From JBGAHD01 sp044226395 (GTDB lineage: Bacteria; Pseudomonadota; Gammaproteobacteria; Xanthomonadales; Ahniellaceae), in contig JBGAHD010000002.1 of NCBI GenBank assembly GCA_044226395.1, positions 496,001 through 560,000 of the forward strand: DNA of 64,000 nucleotides, read 5' to 3'. Shown piece after piece: positions 1 through 9,139 of the stretch. A model generated the notes under the pieces. It saw nothing but the letters and a program-made list of their open reading frames with translations. It did not search any database and was not told the origin of the DNA. Position numbers and translations under genes: made by a program. Position 1 is the stretch's first letter, and every line of letters begins with the position of its first letter.

Positions 1-504
1 GATGTGCATCAGTAACGCGCTGGCCCAGAACAAACTCCACGCGCCAACGGGCGCGAGGGCCCAGGCCAGGGCCAGGACCGTATTGATCACGACAAAGGGC
101 GCGAGCGCGACGAACAAGAACTCGCGACCCGACACCACGCCGCGGTCGGCGATGCAGTACGCGGTCAGAGTGCGCCAGTGATAGTGAATGCGTACATCGC
201 TCAAGCCGAGACGACGATAGCTCCACGCGTGGATGTGCTCGTGCACGGGCAGCAAGGCCAGCCAGCAGGACAGGAAGCCGAGGCTGATCGCCGAGGTCGC
301 ATCACCGAACGCGATGTCGTGGCGCAGCCAATGCCAAGTAATGGCACCGGCAACGACGAGATTGAGCGCCGCGTAAGTCCACGTCAGCGCGGAGTGTCGG
401 AACAGATACCGCTGCACCGCGACGGCAATGGCGGCGTGATCGACTTCGAGCACGGTCTCGAAGCGCGCGGCATCGGAAAAGTCGTCGATCGACGGGCGTG
501 ACAC
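1..504 (-). CDS. Putative DUF3267-type zinc metalloprotease, partial (C-terminus off window)
   Basis: An open frame runs from a GTG at 504 to the left window edge (168 codons, no stop), so the C-terminus is missing. The GTG is preceded by AAAGGGAG about six bases upstream, which decides the start. The predicted protein has hydrophobic stretches near residues 40-57, 72-87 and 129-155, so it looks membrane-embedded. Residues 88-92 read HEHIH, matching the HExxH zinc-binding motif, at the end of a hydrophobic segment as in the DUF3267 putative zincin family. A second hydrophobic stretch beginning ALAPF follows. Family assignment rests on the HExxH and membrane layout; substrate is unknown. It points away from xylB and is probably unrelated to xylan use. 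Confidence 0.6.
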   Translation of the reverse strand, partial: MSRPSIDDFSDAARFETVLEVDHAAIAVAVQRYLFRHSALTWTYAALNLVVAGAITWHWLRHDIAFGDATSAISLGFLSCWLALLPVHEHIHAWSYRRLGLSDVRIHYHWRTLTAYCIADRGVVSGREFLFVALAPFVVINTVLALAWALAPVGAWSLFWASALLMHI

Positions 505-870
505 GGCGAACTCCCTTTGGCGCGATCGCGCGCGAGCGTGGCGACGCGCGACGTCGGCGCCATGCCGATGACAACAACCTCCACGCGAAGTACGCGTGAT
601 CGCGCGATGACCTTTTCGTGGCATGGCGTGCCAGCGACGAAGTGGTTCGCGGCCAGCCTCGACGGGGCCCCGCTGGTGCCCCGGCCGACAGGGTGGCCGC
701 GACCCGCCCTCCCCGCACTGCAGCAAGGATTTTCCCCGCGCTGCTGGTAGAGTTCGGGCCGTTCCTCAACGCCGTACCGAGATGCCGCAGCGACCCGCCA
801 AAACCAGTGTCGCTTTTTTTTGGCAGTCATTTGGTAGCGCTACCAGACTGTTAAAAAAGAGGGAATTCGT
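505..870. other. Intergenic region upstream of xylB (366 bp)
   Basis: This gap separates the divergent left-edge gene from xylB. It contains the ribosome binding site of the left gene (AAAGGGAG around 511-518 on the minus strand), a perfect palindromic xyl-box near the xylB end (832-845), and an AGAGGGA ribosome binding site just before the xylB ATG. I see no convincing coding sequence in either strand; the frames present lack a plausible start with a ribosome binding site. Confidence 0.6.
832..845. promoter_or_regulatory. xyl-box operator upstream of xylB
   Basis: The 14-base sequence TGGTAGCGCTACCA is a perfect palindrome ending 25 bases before the xylB ATG. It closely resembles the TGGTAGCGCTAACA motif described for XylR-controlled promoters in Xanthomonas campestris and Caulobacter (from memory). 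A LacI-type regulator is encoded about 3 kb downstream, and two further copies lie between exuT and the TonB-dependent receptor. The position next to the start codon suits repression by roadblock or by occlusion of the promoter. Confidence 0.85.
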
Positions 871-2400
871 ATGAAGCCCGCGCCGGGAAGACTGGCGGTC
901 GGGCTCGACGTCGGCAGTCAGAGCGTGAAGCTGCTGGCCTACGACGCCGAGCGTCGTCGCGTGGTCGCCGCCGAGTCCGAGCCGCTGCAGATGATCGCTG
1001 CCGAGGACGGCAGTCGCGAACAGCGCGCGGAGTGGTGGATCGATGCGATTCGCGCCGCGTTCGCGCGACTCGATCCGGCCTTGCGCGCGCGCGTCGGCGC
1101 GATCGGCGTGTCGGGTCAGCAGCACGGTCTGGTCGCGCTCGATGCCGCGGGCAAGGTGCTGGCGCCGGCCAAGTTATGGTGCGACACGAGCACGCAACTC
1201 GAGTGCGACGAGATCATGAGCGCGGCCGGTGGCCTGCGTCGGTGCATCGAGCTGGCGGGCAATCCCATTCTCGCGGGCTACACCGCGTCGAAGTTGCCGT
1301 GGACGCGCAAGCATCGGCCCGAGGCCTACGCGCGGCTCGCTTCGATTCTGTTGCCACACGATTACGTGAACTTCTGGCTCACCGGCGAACGCTGGATGGA
1401 GCATGGCGACGCGTCCGGCACGGGCTGGCTCGACGTGCGCGCGCGCGCGTGGTCGAGCGCGCTGCTCACCGCCACCGATGACGCGCGCGATCTGTCGCGC
1501 TACTTGCCGCCCTTGGTCGGGCCCGAGGCATGCTTCACGCTGGCCGCGACCAGCGCCGAGGAACTCGATCTGCCGCGCGACGTGCGCGTGAGCGCCGGCG
1601 GCGGCGACAACATGATGGCCGCGATCGGCACCGGCAATGTCGTGCCTGGCGTGCTGACCATGAGCCTGGGCACTTCGGGCACCTTGTTCGCGCACGCCGA
1701 GCGACCGATCGTCGACGACGGCGGCGCGTGGGCGGCGTTCTGTTCGTCCACCGGCGGCTGGTTGCCGCTGGTGTGCACGATGAACTGCACGGTCGCGACC
1801 GAGAACGTGGCGCGCGCGTTTGGATTTTCCTCGCGCGATGGCGATGCGCTGCTCGCCGACACGCAACCCGGCGCGGGCGGCTTGGTGATGCTGCCGTTCT
1901 TCAATGGCGAACGCACGCCCGATCTGCCGCACGCGCGCGCGGGCCTGTTCGGCATGAGCGCGGGCAATCTCACGCGCGGCAATGCCTATCGCGCGGCGAT
2001 GGAAGGCGCGACTTACGCGCTGCGCAATGGCCTCGACGCGTTGCGCGCCGCGGGTCTCAATTTCGACGCGATCCGCCTGACCGGCGGCGGCGCCAACAGC
2101 GCCACATGGCGACAGATGGCGGCCGATGTCTTCGATCTGCCGGTCGACGTGCCCGAACAAGCCGAGGGCGCGGCATTTGGCGCGGCGCTGCAGGCGCTGT
2201 GGGGTCTGCGTCGCGCCGAGGGCGGCGACGTGGCCCTGGTCGATCTGGTGCGCGAGCACGTGCGACTGGATCCGGCGCGCTCGGCGCGTCCCCAGGCCGA
2301 GGCCGCGCAGAGTTATCGCGAGCACTACGGGCGCTTCCTGCGTCATCTGGAAGCCGCCAAGCAGTTGTATGCCCTGCCCACCGACGCGCCGGCGACATGA
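871..2400 (+). CDS. xylB: Xylulokinase
   Basis: A 509-residue FGGY-family kinase that phosphorylates D-xylulose to xylulose-5-phosphate with ATP in the cytoplasm. The N-terminal phosphate-binding loop is GLDVGSQSVK at residues 11-20. SGQQHG follows at about residue 81, and GGGDNM at 243-248 carries Asp246, equivalent to the catalytic Asp of E. coli XylB. A TGGGAN adenosine-site motif lies near residue 401. Length is normal for the family (about 480-510). The ATG at 871 has an AGAGGGA ribosome binding site and sits 25 bases after a xyl-box. xylA follows after 43 bases, so the two probably form one transcript. FGGY enzymes acting on other sugars are the alternative, but the xylA neighbour argues strongly for xylulose. 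Confidence 0.95.
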   Translation: MKPAPGRLAVGLDVGSQSVKLLAYDAERRRVVAAESEPLQMIAAEDGSREQRAEWWIDAIRAAFARLDPALRARVGAIGVSGQQHGLVALDAAGKVLAPAKLWCDTSTQLECDEIMSAAGGLRRCIELAGNPILAGYTASKLPWTRKHRPEAYARLASILLPHDYVNFWLTGERWMEHGDASGTGWLDVRARAWSSALLTATDDARDLSRYLPPLVGPEACFTLAATSAEELDLPRDVRVSAGGGDNMMAAIGTGNVVPGVLTMSLGTSGTLFAHAERPIVDDGGAWAAFCSSTGGWLPLVCTMNCTVATENVARAFGFSSRDGDALLADTQPGAGGLVMLPFFNGERTPDLPHARAGLFGMSAGNLTRGNAYRAAMEGATYALRNGLDALRAAGLNFDAIRLTGGGANSATWRQMAADVFDLPVDVPEQAEGAAFGAALQALWGLRRAEGGDVALVDLVREHVRLDPARSARPQAEAAQSYREHYGRFLRHLEAAKQLYALPTDAPAT

Positions 2401-2443
2401 CACGACCGGCGCGCGCCACCACGGAAGACACGACGGTAAGCCC

Positions 2444-3781
2444 ATGACCACGGTCCATATCGGTACGCGCGAATATTTCCCCGGCATCGGTCGCATCCCC
2501 TTCGAGGGCCGCGACTCCGACAATCCGCTGGCGTTCAAGCATTACGACGCGGGCAAGAAGATCGGCGCCAAGACCATGGCCGAGCATCTGCGCTTCGCCG
2601 TGTGCTACTGGCACAGTTTCACCAATGCCGGTCACGATCCCTTCGGTCCCGGCACGCGACGTTACGCGTGGGATGGGCCGGATTCGCCGCTGGCGCGCGC
2701 CGAGGCGCGACTCGACGCCGCGTTCGAGTTCGTGACCAAGCTGGGCGTGCCCTACTACACCTTCCACGACATTGATCTGTCGCCCGACGCCGAAGACATC
2801 GCGCAGTACGAGAAGCACCTGCGCCACATGGTCGCCAAGGCCAAGGCCTTGCAGCAGGCCACGGGCGTCAAGCTGCTGTGGGGCACGGCCAATCTGTTCT
2901 CGCATCCGCGCTACATGAATGGCGCCGCGACCAATCCCGATTTCGCGGTGGTGGCGCGCGCGGCGGTGCAGGTCAAGGCCGCGCTTGAGGCGACGGTGGA
3001 ACTGGGCGGCGAGAACTATGTCTTCTGGGGCGGCCGCGAAGGCTACGCGAGCCTGCACAACACCCAGATGAAGCGCGAACTCGCGCACTTCGCGCGCTTT
3101 CTGACGGCGGCGCGCGACTACGGTCGCAGCATCGGCTTCAAGGGCGTGTACTTGATCGAGCCCAAGCCGATGGAGCCGATGAAGCATCAATATGACTTCG
3201 ACTCGGCGACCGTCGCGGGCTTCTTGAAGGAACACGGCCTGCATCACGACTTCAAGCTCAACATCGAGGCCAATCACGCCACGCTGTCGGGCCATACTTT
3301 CGAGCACGATCTGCAGGTCGCCTCCGATCACGGTTTGCTCGGCAGCATCGACGCCAATCGCGGCAATGCCCAGAACGGCTGGGACACGGATCAGTTTCCG
3401 GTGGACCTGTACGACACGGTCGCGGCGATGATGGTGGTGTTGCGCCAAGGCGGCATCGGCGCGGGTGGTATGAATTTCGACGCCAAGGTGCGACGCGAGT
3501 CGAGCGACATCGATGATCTGTTCCTCGCGCACATCGGCGGCATGGATGCGTTCGCGCGCGGTCTCGAAGTGGCGCACGCCTTGCTGACGGCGTCGCCGTG
3601 GGAAACCTGGCGCAAGGAACGCTACGCAAGTTTCGACGCCGGCGCGGGCCGCGATTTCGAGCAAGGCAAGCTGGGTCTGGCGGAACTGCACGCCCTGGCG
3701 CTCAAGCAAGGCGAGCCGTCGCAACGCAGCGGCAAGCAGGAACGCTACGAGAATCTGCTCAACCAGTATCTGTTGCGCTGA
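2444..3781 (+). CDS. xylA: Xylose isomerase
   Basis: A 445-residue cytoplasmic TIM-barrel enzyme converting D-xylose to D-xylulose. Both family signatures are intact: VFWGGREGY near residue 193, and LIEPKPMEPMKHQ around 237-249 with metal ligand Glu239 and Lys241. His108 in YTFHDID is the proton-shuttling histidine. Glu275 and His278 (IEANHA), Asp303 (SIDANRG) and Asp314/Asp316 (GWDTDQ) complete the metal sites. The ATG at 2444 was chosen because the protein then begins just before the conserved EYFPGI start of the family; the frame is open further upstream but encodes nothing family-like. It lies 43 bases after xylB, an order consistent with one operon. Confidence 0.96.
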   Translation: MTTVHIGTREYFPGIGRIPFEGRDSDNPLAFKHYDAGKKIGAKTMAEHLRFAVCYWHSFTNAGHDPFGPGTRRYAWDGPDSPLARAEARLDAAFEFVTKLGVPYYTFHDIDLSPDAEDIAQYEKHLRHMVAKAKALQQATGVKLLWGTANLFSHPRYMNGAATNPDFAVVARAAVQVKAALEATVELGGENYVFWGGREGYASLHNTQMKRELAHFARFLTAARDYGRSIGFKGVYLIEPKPMEPMKHQYDFDSATVAGFLKEHGLHHDFKLNIEANHATLSGHTFEHDLQVASDHGLLGSIDANRGNAQNGWDTDQFPVDLYDTVAAMMVVLRQGGIGAGGMNFDAKVRRESSDIDDLFLAHIGGMDAFARGLEVAHALLTASPWETWRKERYASFDAGAGRDFEQGKLGLAELHALALKQGEPSQRSGKQERYENLLNQYLLR

Positions 3782-3813
3782 TGCGCCCGGCGCGTGAACC
3801 CGTTCGCGCGCCC

Positions 3814-4878
3814 TTAGCGGCGCGCGGTGGCCGGTGGCGCGACGGAATCGCGCACCACCAGCTCGTGCGCGAGCACGTGATCGACGGGCTTGCGCGCTTC
3901 GCCCTGCTTGCGCCGGATGTGACGCAGCAAGATATCCATCGCCGAATCGGCCATGGCCGCGATCGGCTGGCGAATGGTGGTGAGTTCGGGCCACACTGTG
4001 GTGGCGGCGGAGGTGTCATCGAAGCCGACCACGGACAGATCGCGCGGCACGTCCAAGCCGCGACGATGCGCGACCGAGACCGCGGCCGCGGCCATGTCGT
4101 CGTTGCTGGCCATGATCGCCGTGGGCGGACGGCGCGCCGAGAGCAACTTCTCGGCGGCCTTGAGGCCCGACCGATACGTGAAATAGCCTTGCTCGACGAG
4201 GCCCGGCTCGTGCGCGATGCCGGCGGTTTCGAGCGCGGCGAGAAAGCCTTCCAGGCGCCGCGCGCTGGCGGTCTGATTGGGATGGCCCTTGATGAAACCG
4301 ATGCGCCGATGACCGGCCGAGATCAAATGCGCGGCGATGTCGCGCGCGGCCTGATAGTCGTCGATGCGCACGCGCGAGATCATGTCGCTGAAGCGACCCG
4401 AGCCGAGCGCCACCACCGGCACGCCGGCGCCGACCAGTTCGGCCACGACCAGGCGCGACTCGCACAGCGGTGGCGGCAGGATCACGCCGGCGACGCTACG
4501 CGCCAGCGCGCGCGCGGCGGCGCGTTCGGCTTCGGCGTCGTAATCGTCCCAGGCGTCGATCACCAGTTGCGCGGCGTTGTGCAGCGCGCCGCGCAGGGCA
4601 CCGACCATCAACTCGCTCAGATACGCGGTACTGGGGTTGGTGTAGATCAGCGCGATGCGCATGTGCTGCGCGGCGGCCAGCGCGCTGGCGGCGAGGTTCG
4701 GCGTGTAGCCCAGTTCGCGCACGGCTTCGAGCACGCGCTCGCGCGTGGAGTCGCGCACGTTGCCCTGACCATTGATCACGCGCGACACGGTCATGGGCGA
4801 GACGCCCGCGCGCGTGGCCACTTCGTCGATGGTGACCGCGTGACCCTTGCGACGGACCGATCGCTTGTTCTTTTCCAA
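3814..4878 (-). CDS. xylR: LacI-family transcriptional regulator, probable XylR repressor
   Basis: A LacI/GalR-type repressor of about 354 residues. The helix-turn-helix and hinge are clear near the N-terminus (TIDEVATRAGVSPMTVSRV), followed by a periplasmic-binding-protein-like ligand domain with GYTPN, IGFIKG and VVGFDD. The start is uncertain. The frame extends to a TTG at 4989 and an ATG at 4968, but those add 30 or more unrelated residues before the HTH. A TTG at 4878 has AGG eight bases upstream, puts the HTH close to the N-terminus as is usual, and leaves room for a promoter shared with the divergent GH67 gene; GTG 4887 is an alternative. By context it should bind the TGGTAGCGCT boxes and respond to xylose, a xylo-oligomer or a uronate. 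Confidence 0.88.
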   Translation of the reverse strand: MEKNKRSVRRKGHAVTIDEVATRAGVSPMTVSRVINGQGNVRDSTRERVLEAVRELGYTPNLAASALAAAQHMRIALIYTNPSTAYLSELMVGALRGALHNAAQLVIDAWDDYDAEAERAAARALARSVAGVILPPPLCESRLVVAELVGAGVPVVALGSGRFSDMISRVRIDDYQAARDIAAHLISAGHRRIGFIKGHPNQTASARRLEGFLAALETAGIAHEPGLVEQGYFTYRSGLKAAEKLLSARRPPTAIMASNDDMAAAAVSVAHRRGLDVPRDLSVVGFDDTSAATTVWPELTTIRQPIAAMADSAMDILLRHIRRKQGEARKPVDHVLAHELVVRDSVAPPATARR

Positions 4879-5009
4879 CGCTCGCACCTGGCTTCGACCC
4901 GCGTCGGCCCACGTCGGCCGAACCACGCGACACGCGTGGCCGCGCGCGCGCGACCCACTACGGAACATTCGCCACGATGGTAGCGACAAAGACCCGCACC
5001 GGCTATGCC

Positions 5010-7160
5010 ATGACTTGGTGGCGCGCCGTTAGTTTTGCGTTACTGGCCTGCGTCGCGAGCGGCTTCGCGCGCGCCGAGGACGGCTACGAGCTGTGGCTGC
5101 GCTATCGCCCCGTGAGCGAGGCGCGGCTCGACGAGTATCGCGCAGCGGTGACCGAGGTCGTGGCGCCCGGCGAGTCGGCGACCTTGACCGCGGCGCGCGC
5201 GGAATTGCGGCGCGGCCTGCGTGGCTTGCTCGGCGTGGAGCCCACGGCATCGAACGCAATCACGAAGGACGGCGCCTTGCTGCTGGGCACGCCGTCGAGT
5301 CTGCCGAAGCTTTCGCGCTGGCTGCCGGACGCGAAGTCGCTCGGACCCGAGGACTACCAGATTCGCGGCACGCGCATCGACGGCCGCGCGGTGACCGTGA
5401 TCGTCGGTGGTAGCGACATCGGCGTGCTCTACGGCGTGTTTCATTGGCTGCGGCTGATGCAGACGGATCAACCGCTGGCCGCGCTCGATATTCGCGAATC
5501 GCCGCGCCTGCGTCTTCGCGTGCTCGATCACTGGGACAATCTCGATCGCACGGTCGAGCGCGGTTACGCGGGCTTTTCGTTGTGGGACTGGCATCGCCTG
5601 CCCGATTGGCGCGATCCGCGGTACACGGATTACGCGCGCGCCAATGCTTCACTCGGCATCAATGGCGCGGTGCTCAACAACGTCAACAGCAATGCCGAGA
5701 TTCTGACCGAGCCGTATCTGTTGAAAGTCGCGGCGCTCGCCGACGTGTTTCGTCCCTGGGGCGTGCGCGTGTACCTGAGCGCGCGCTTCAGCGCGCCGGT
5801 GGAAATCGGCGGCCTGCCCACGGCCGATCCACTCGACCCGCGCGTGCGCGCGTGGTGGCGTGACAAGGCCGACGAGATCTATCGCCACGTGCCGGATTTC
5901 GGCGGGTTTTTGGTCAAGGCCAATTCCGAAGGCCAACCCGGGCCGCAGGACTACAAGCGCTCGCACGCCGAGGGCGCCAACATGCTGGCCGAAGCGCTGG
6001 CGCCGCACCAAGGCATCGTGATGTGGCGCGCCTTCGTCTACGCCAACGAGCAGCCGGAGGATCGCGCCAAGCAGGCCTACAACGAATTCGTGCCGCTCGA
6101 TGGCCAGTTTCGCGACAACGTGCTGGTGCAGGTCAAGAACGGTCCCATCGATTTTCAGCCGCGCGAGCCCTTCCATCCGCTGTTCGGCGCCTTGCCGCGC
6201 ACGCCCTTGATGATGGAGTTCCAGATCACCAAGGAATATCTGGGCTTCGCCACGCATCTGGTTTATCTGGGCGCGTTGTTCGAGGAAACGCTCGCCGCCG
6301 ACACGCACGCCAAGGGTCCAGGCTCGACGGTCGCGCGCGTGATCGAGGGTCAACTCGACCAGCATCGCTTGAGCGGCATGGCGGGCGTGGCCAACATCGG
6401 CACCGATCGCGATTGGTGCGGGTCGATTTTCGATGAAGCCAATTGGCATGCCTTCGGTCGACTGGCGTGGAGTCCGCAAGCCTCGGCGCGCGCGCTGGCC
6501 GAAGAGTGGGCGCGCATGACCTTCACCAACGATCGCGCGTTCATTGCGCCGACGGTGGCGATGATGATGGGCTCGCGCGAAGCCGTGGTCGACTACATGA
6601 CGCCACTGGGCCTGCATCATCTGATGGGCCGTGGTCATCACTACGGACCCATGCCCTGGGACGCGGAAGGCCCGCGCGCGGATTGGACCCCGGTCTACTA
6701 TCACCGCGCCACGCGCGACGGCATCGGCTTCGATCGCTCGCATACCGGCAGCAAGGCGGTGACGCAATACGCGCCGGCGCTGGCGCGCATGTTCGACGAT
6801 CCGCGCCGCGTGCCCGAGCGCTATCTGCTGTGGTTTCACCATCTGCCGTGGGATTGGAAGCTCGCTTCCGGCGAAACGCTGTGGGACGCGCTCGTGATCC
6901 ACTATGACCGCGGCGTCGCCAGCGTGCGCGCGATGCGCGCGACGTGGGCGGGGCTCGAAACCCATGTCGACGCCGAACGCTTCGACAAGATCAGCACCTT
7001 CCTCGCGATTCAAGAACGCGAGGCGCAATGGTGGCGCGATGCTTCCATCGCCTATTTCCAGACCTTCGCGCGCCGGCCGCTGCCAAAAGGCCACGCGGCG
7101 CCGCCGCGACCGCTGTCGTACTACCAATCGCTGTCGTTCCCGCATGCGCCGGGACATTGA
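5010..7160 (+). CDS. aguA: GH67 alpha-glucuronidase
   Basis: An exported GH67 enzyme of about 716 residues that removes (4-O-methyl-)glucuronic acid from the non-reducing end of short xylo-oligosaccharides. Family hallmarks include RVLDHWDNLDRTVERGYAG and GFLVKANSEGQPGP, the latter carrying the catalytic acid Glu region, and further conserved blocks continue to GHHYGPMPW. The start is uncertain. The frame opens at ATG 4977, but ATG 5010 gives a clean signal peptide (MTWWRAVSFALLACV, then cleavage near GFARA) and leaves a degenerate xyl-box-like site at 4978-4991 outside the gene; neither start has a strong ribosome binding site. It is divergent from xylR and heads a tight operon with the acetylesterase gene 10 bases downstream. 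Confidence 0.93.
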   Translation: MTWWRAVSFALLACVASGFARAEDGYELWLRYRPVSEARLDEYRAAVTEVVAPGESATLTAARAELRRGLRGLLGVEPTASNAITKDGALLLGTPSSLPKLSRWLPDAKSLGPEDYQIRGTRIDGRAVTVIVGGSDIGVLYGVFHWLRLMQTDQPLAALDIRESPRLRLRVLDHWDNLDRTVERGYAGFSLWDWHRLPDWRDPRYTDYARANASLGINGAVLNNVNSNAEILTEPYLLKVAALADVFRPWGVRVYLSARFSAPVEIGGLPTADPLDPRVRAWWRDKADEIYRHVPDFGGFLVKANSEGQPGPQDYKRSHAEGANMLAEALAPHQGIVMWRAFVYANEQPEDRAKQAYNEFVPLDGQFRDNVLVQVKNGPIDFQPREPFHPLFGALPRTPLMMEFQITKEYLGFATHLVYLGALFEETLAADTHAKGPGSTVARVIEGQLDQHRLSGMAGVANIGTDRDWCGSIFDEANWHAFGRLAWSPQASARALAEEWARMTFTNDRAFIAPTVAMMMGSREAVVDYMTPLGLHHLMGRGHHYGPMPWDAEGPRADWTPVYYHRATRDGIGFDRSHTGSKAVTQYAPALARMFDDPRRVPERYLLWFHHLPWDWKLASGETLWDALVIHYDRGVASVRAMRATWAGLETHVDAERFDKISTFLAIQEREAQWWRDASIAYFQTFARRPLPKGHAAPPRPLSYYQSLSFPHAPGH

Positions 7161-7170
7161 CGAGGCCCCG

Positions 7171-9132
7171 ATGAACCTTCGACTGCCGCGATGCTTGGCG
7201 ATGTTGTGTGGTCTTGGCGCGTTCGCCACGACGGCCTGGGCCGATGAGGCGCTGCGCCTGCACGCCATGTTCGCGCCACACGCCGTGCTTCAACGCGACG
7301 CGCCGATCCGCGTCTATGGCACGGCCGCGCCACGCGCCAACATCACGATCGAACTGGCCGACCAACAGGCCACGACGCGCGCCGATGCCAAGGGCCATTG
7401 GCAAGCGCAACTGCCCGCGTTGCCGGCGGGCGGTCCGCATGTGCTGCAAGCGCGCGCGGGGACGCAAACGCAGCGCGTCGAGGATGTGCTGATCGGCGAT
7501 GTGTGGTTGTGCTCGGGTCAGTCGAACATGGTGATTCAGGTGCATCGCTCGCTCGATGCGCGCGCGGAGATCGCCGGCGCTTCGAACGACCGCATTCGCT
7601 TGCTCAACATCGGCGAGACCGGCAGCGTCACGCCGCTCGAGACCTTCGCCACGCCCGTCGCCTGGCTGCCGACGACGCCCGAGAACGTGCCGAATTTCTC
7701 GGCCGCATGCTTTTACTACGCGCGCGAATTGCAGAAGACGGTCGACGTGCCCATGGGCCTGATCGTCGCCGCGTGGGGCGGTTCGCGCATTCAAGCCTGG
7801 GCCAGCGCCGAAGCCTGGCGCGGCGCGCGACGCTATGGGCGCGAGCTCGGCGTGCTCGCGCGCTACGGCAAGGATCCCATCGACGCGGCCGCGGAATGGG
7901 GCCGCCTGTGGCAACAGTGGTGGCGCGCGCAACCCACCGTCGCGAAGGGCGATGAGCCCTGGAACGATGGCGGCGCGGGCTGGGCCGAAGCGCCCAAGCC
8001 CCTCGTGCCTTGGGAACGTTGGGGCGTGCCGGCGCTTGCGAACTTCGACGGCATGGTCTGGTATCGCACGCGAGTGACGTTGAGCAAGGCGCAAGCGTCG
8101 GGCGACGCCGTGCTCGCGCTCGGGCCCGCCGATGAAGTCGACATGACCTGGTTCAACGGTCGCGGCATCGGCAGCAGTTATGGCTGGGATGCGCCGCGTC
8201 GCTACACCGTTCCGCGCGCGTCGCTGCGCGCGGGCGAGAATCTGATTGCCGTCAACGTGCTCGACACCTATCGCGACGGCGGCCTCGTCGGCCCGCCCGA
8301 AGCGCGCAAGCTGATCCTGCACGATGGCACCGAGATCGCGCTCGACGGTCCCTGGCAATACCGCGCCGAAGCGCGCGACGCGCCCGCGCCACCGCGTGCG
8401 CCGTGGCACACGGCGGCGGGCATCACGACCTTGTACAACGGCATGATCGCGCCCATCGGCCGCTACGGCGTGCGCGGTCTGCTGTGGTATCAGGGTGAAT
8501 CGAATACCGGTGAACCGGCCGAGTACGAAGCGCTGCTTGGCACCTTGATCGCCGACTGGCGCGCGCGCTTCGGCGCGCAGCTGCCGTTTCTCAACGTGCA
8601 GCTCGCGGCCTATGGCCAACCCTCGCCGACGCCGATGGACAGCGGCTGGGCGCAAGTGCGCGAAGCGCAGCGCGTGCATGCGAAGCGCGATCCGCGTTAC
8701 GGCTATGTCACCACCATTGACATCGGCGATCGCTACGACATTCATCCGCCGAACAAGCAGGAACTCGGTCGGCGCTTGGCGCGCCTCGCACGGCATCTCG
8801 TCTACGGCGAAACCGCGTTGCCACCGACAGGCCCCACGCCCGTGTCGGCGAACGCCGAGGGCAACGCCATCGTGTTGCGCTTCGAGCAAGTGACCGGCGC
8901 GCTGCAAGCCTTCGGCGCGGCCACGGCCACGGGTTTCGAGCTGTGCGAGGCCGCGCCGAAGACCTGCCAATGGGCCGAGGCGCGCGTCGTCGACGGCGCC
9001 ATCGCGCTGCGCGCGGCCAATGTCGCCACGGCCACGCGCGTGCGTTACGCGTGGGCCGACTATCCCATCGTCAATGTCATCGACGGCGCGGGTCTGCCCG
9101 TCGTTCCCTTTGAAATCGCCATCAGCCGCTGA
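7171..9132 (+). CDS. Secreted SGNH-family acetylesterase (sialate O-acetylesterase-like, probable acetylxylan esterase)
   Basis: A 653-residue protein with signal peptide (residues 1-24, ending TTAWA) and the SASA/SGNH esterase fold of the sialate 9-O-acetylesterase family. The nucleophile block is CSGQSNM at 114-120 with Ser118 as probable catalytic Ser. Further blocks are GLLWYQGESN and, near the C-terminus, DIHPPNKQ containing the Asp-x-x-His pair. A beta-sandwich insertion in the middle (TWFNGRGIGS) is typical of these proteins. Start at ATG 7171, with GAGG upstream, 10 bases after aguA. In xylan loci of Xanthomonas and Cellvibrio such proteins deacetylate xylo-oligosaccharides. Action on sialate is unlikely here because no sialic acid gene is nearby. 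Confidence 0.88.
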   Translation: MNLRLPRCLAMLCGLGAFATTAWADEALRLHAMFAPHAVLQRDAPIRVYGTAAPRANITIELADQQATTRADAKGHWQAQLPALPAGGPHVLQARAGTQTQRVEDVLIGDVWLCSGQSNMVIQVHRSLDARAEIAGASNDRIRLLNIGETGSVTPLETFATPVAWLPTTPENVPNFSAACFYYARELQKTVDVPMGLIVAAWGGSRIQAWASAEAWRGARRYGRELGVLARYGKDPIDAAAEWGRLWQQWWRAQPTVAKGDEPWNDGGAGWAEAPKPLVPWERWGVPALANFDGMVWYRTRVTLSKAQASGDAVLALGPADEVDMTWFNGRGIGSSYGWDAPRRYTVPRASLRAGENLIAVNVLDTYRDGGLVGPPEARKLILHDGTEIALDGPWQYRAEARDAPAPPRAPWHTAAGITTLYNGMIAPIGRYGVRGLLWYQGESNTGEPAEYEALLGTLIADWRARFGAQLPFLNVQLAAYGQPSPTPMDSGWAQVREAQRVHAKRDPRYGYVTTIDIGDRYDIHPPNKQELGRRLARLARHLVYGETALPPTGPTPVSANAEGNAIVLRFEQVTGALQAFGAATATGFELCEAAPKTCQWAEARVVDGAIALRAANVATATRVRYAWADYPIVNVIDGAGLPVVPFEIAISR

Positions 9133-9139
9133 GTCCGCC

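Noticed and set aside
4888..4989. Longer N-terminus for the LacI regulator from TTG 4989 or ATG 4968
   Set aside because: It would add more than 30 residues before the HTH, with no strong ribosome binding site, and would overlap the divergent gene region.
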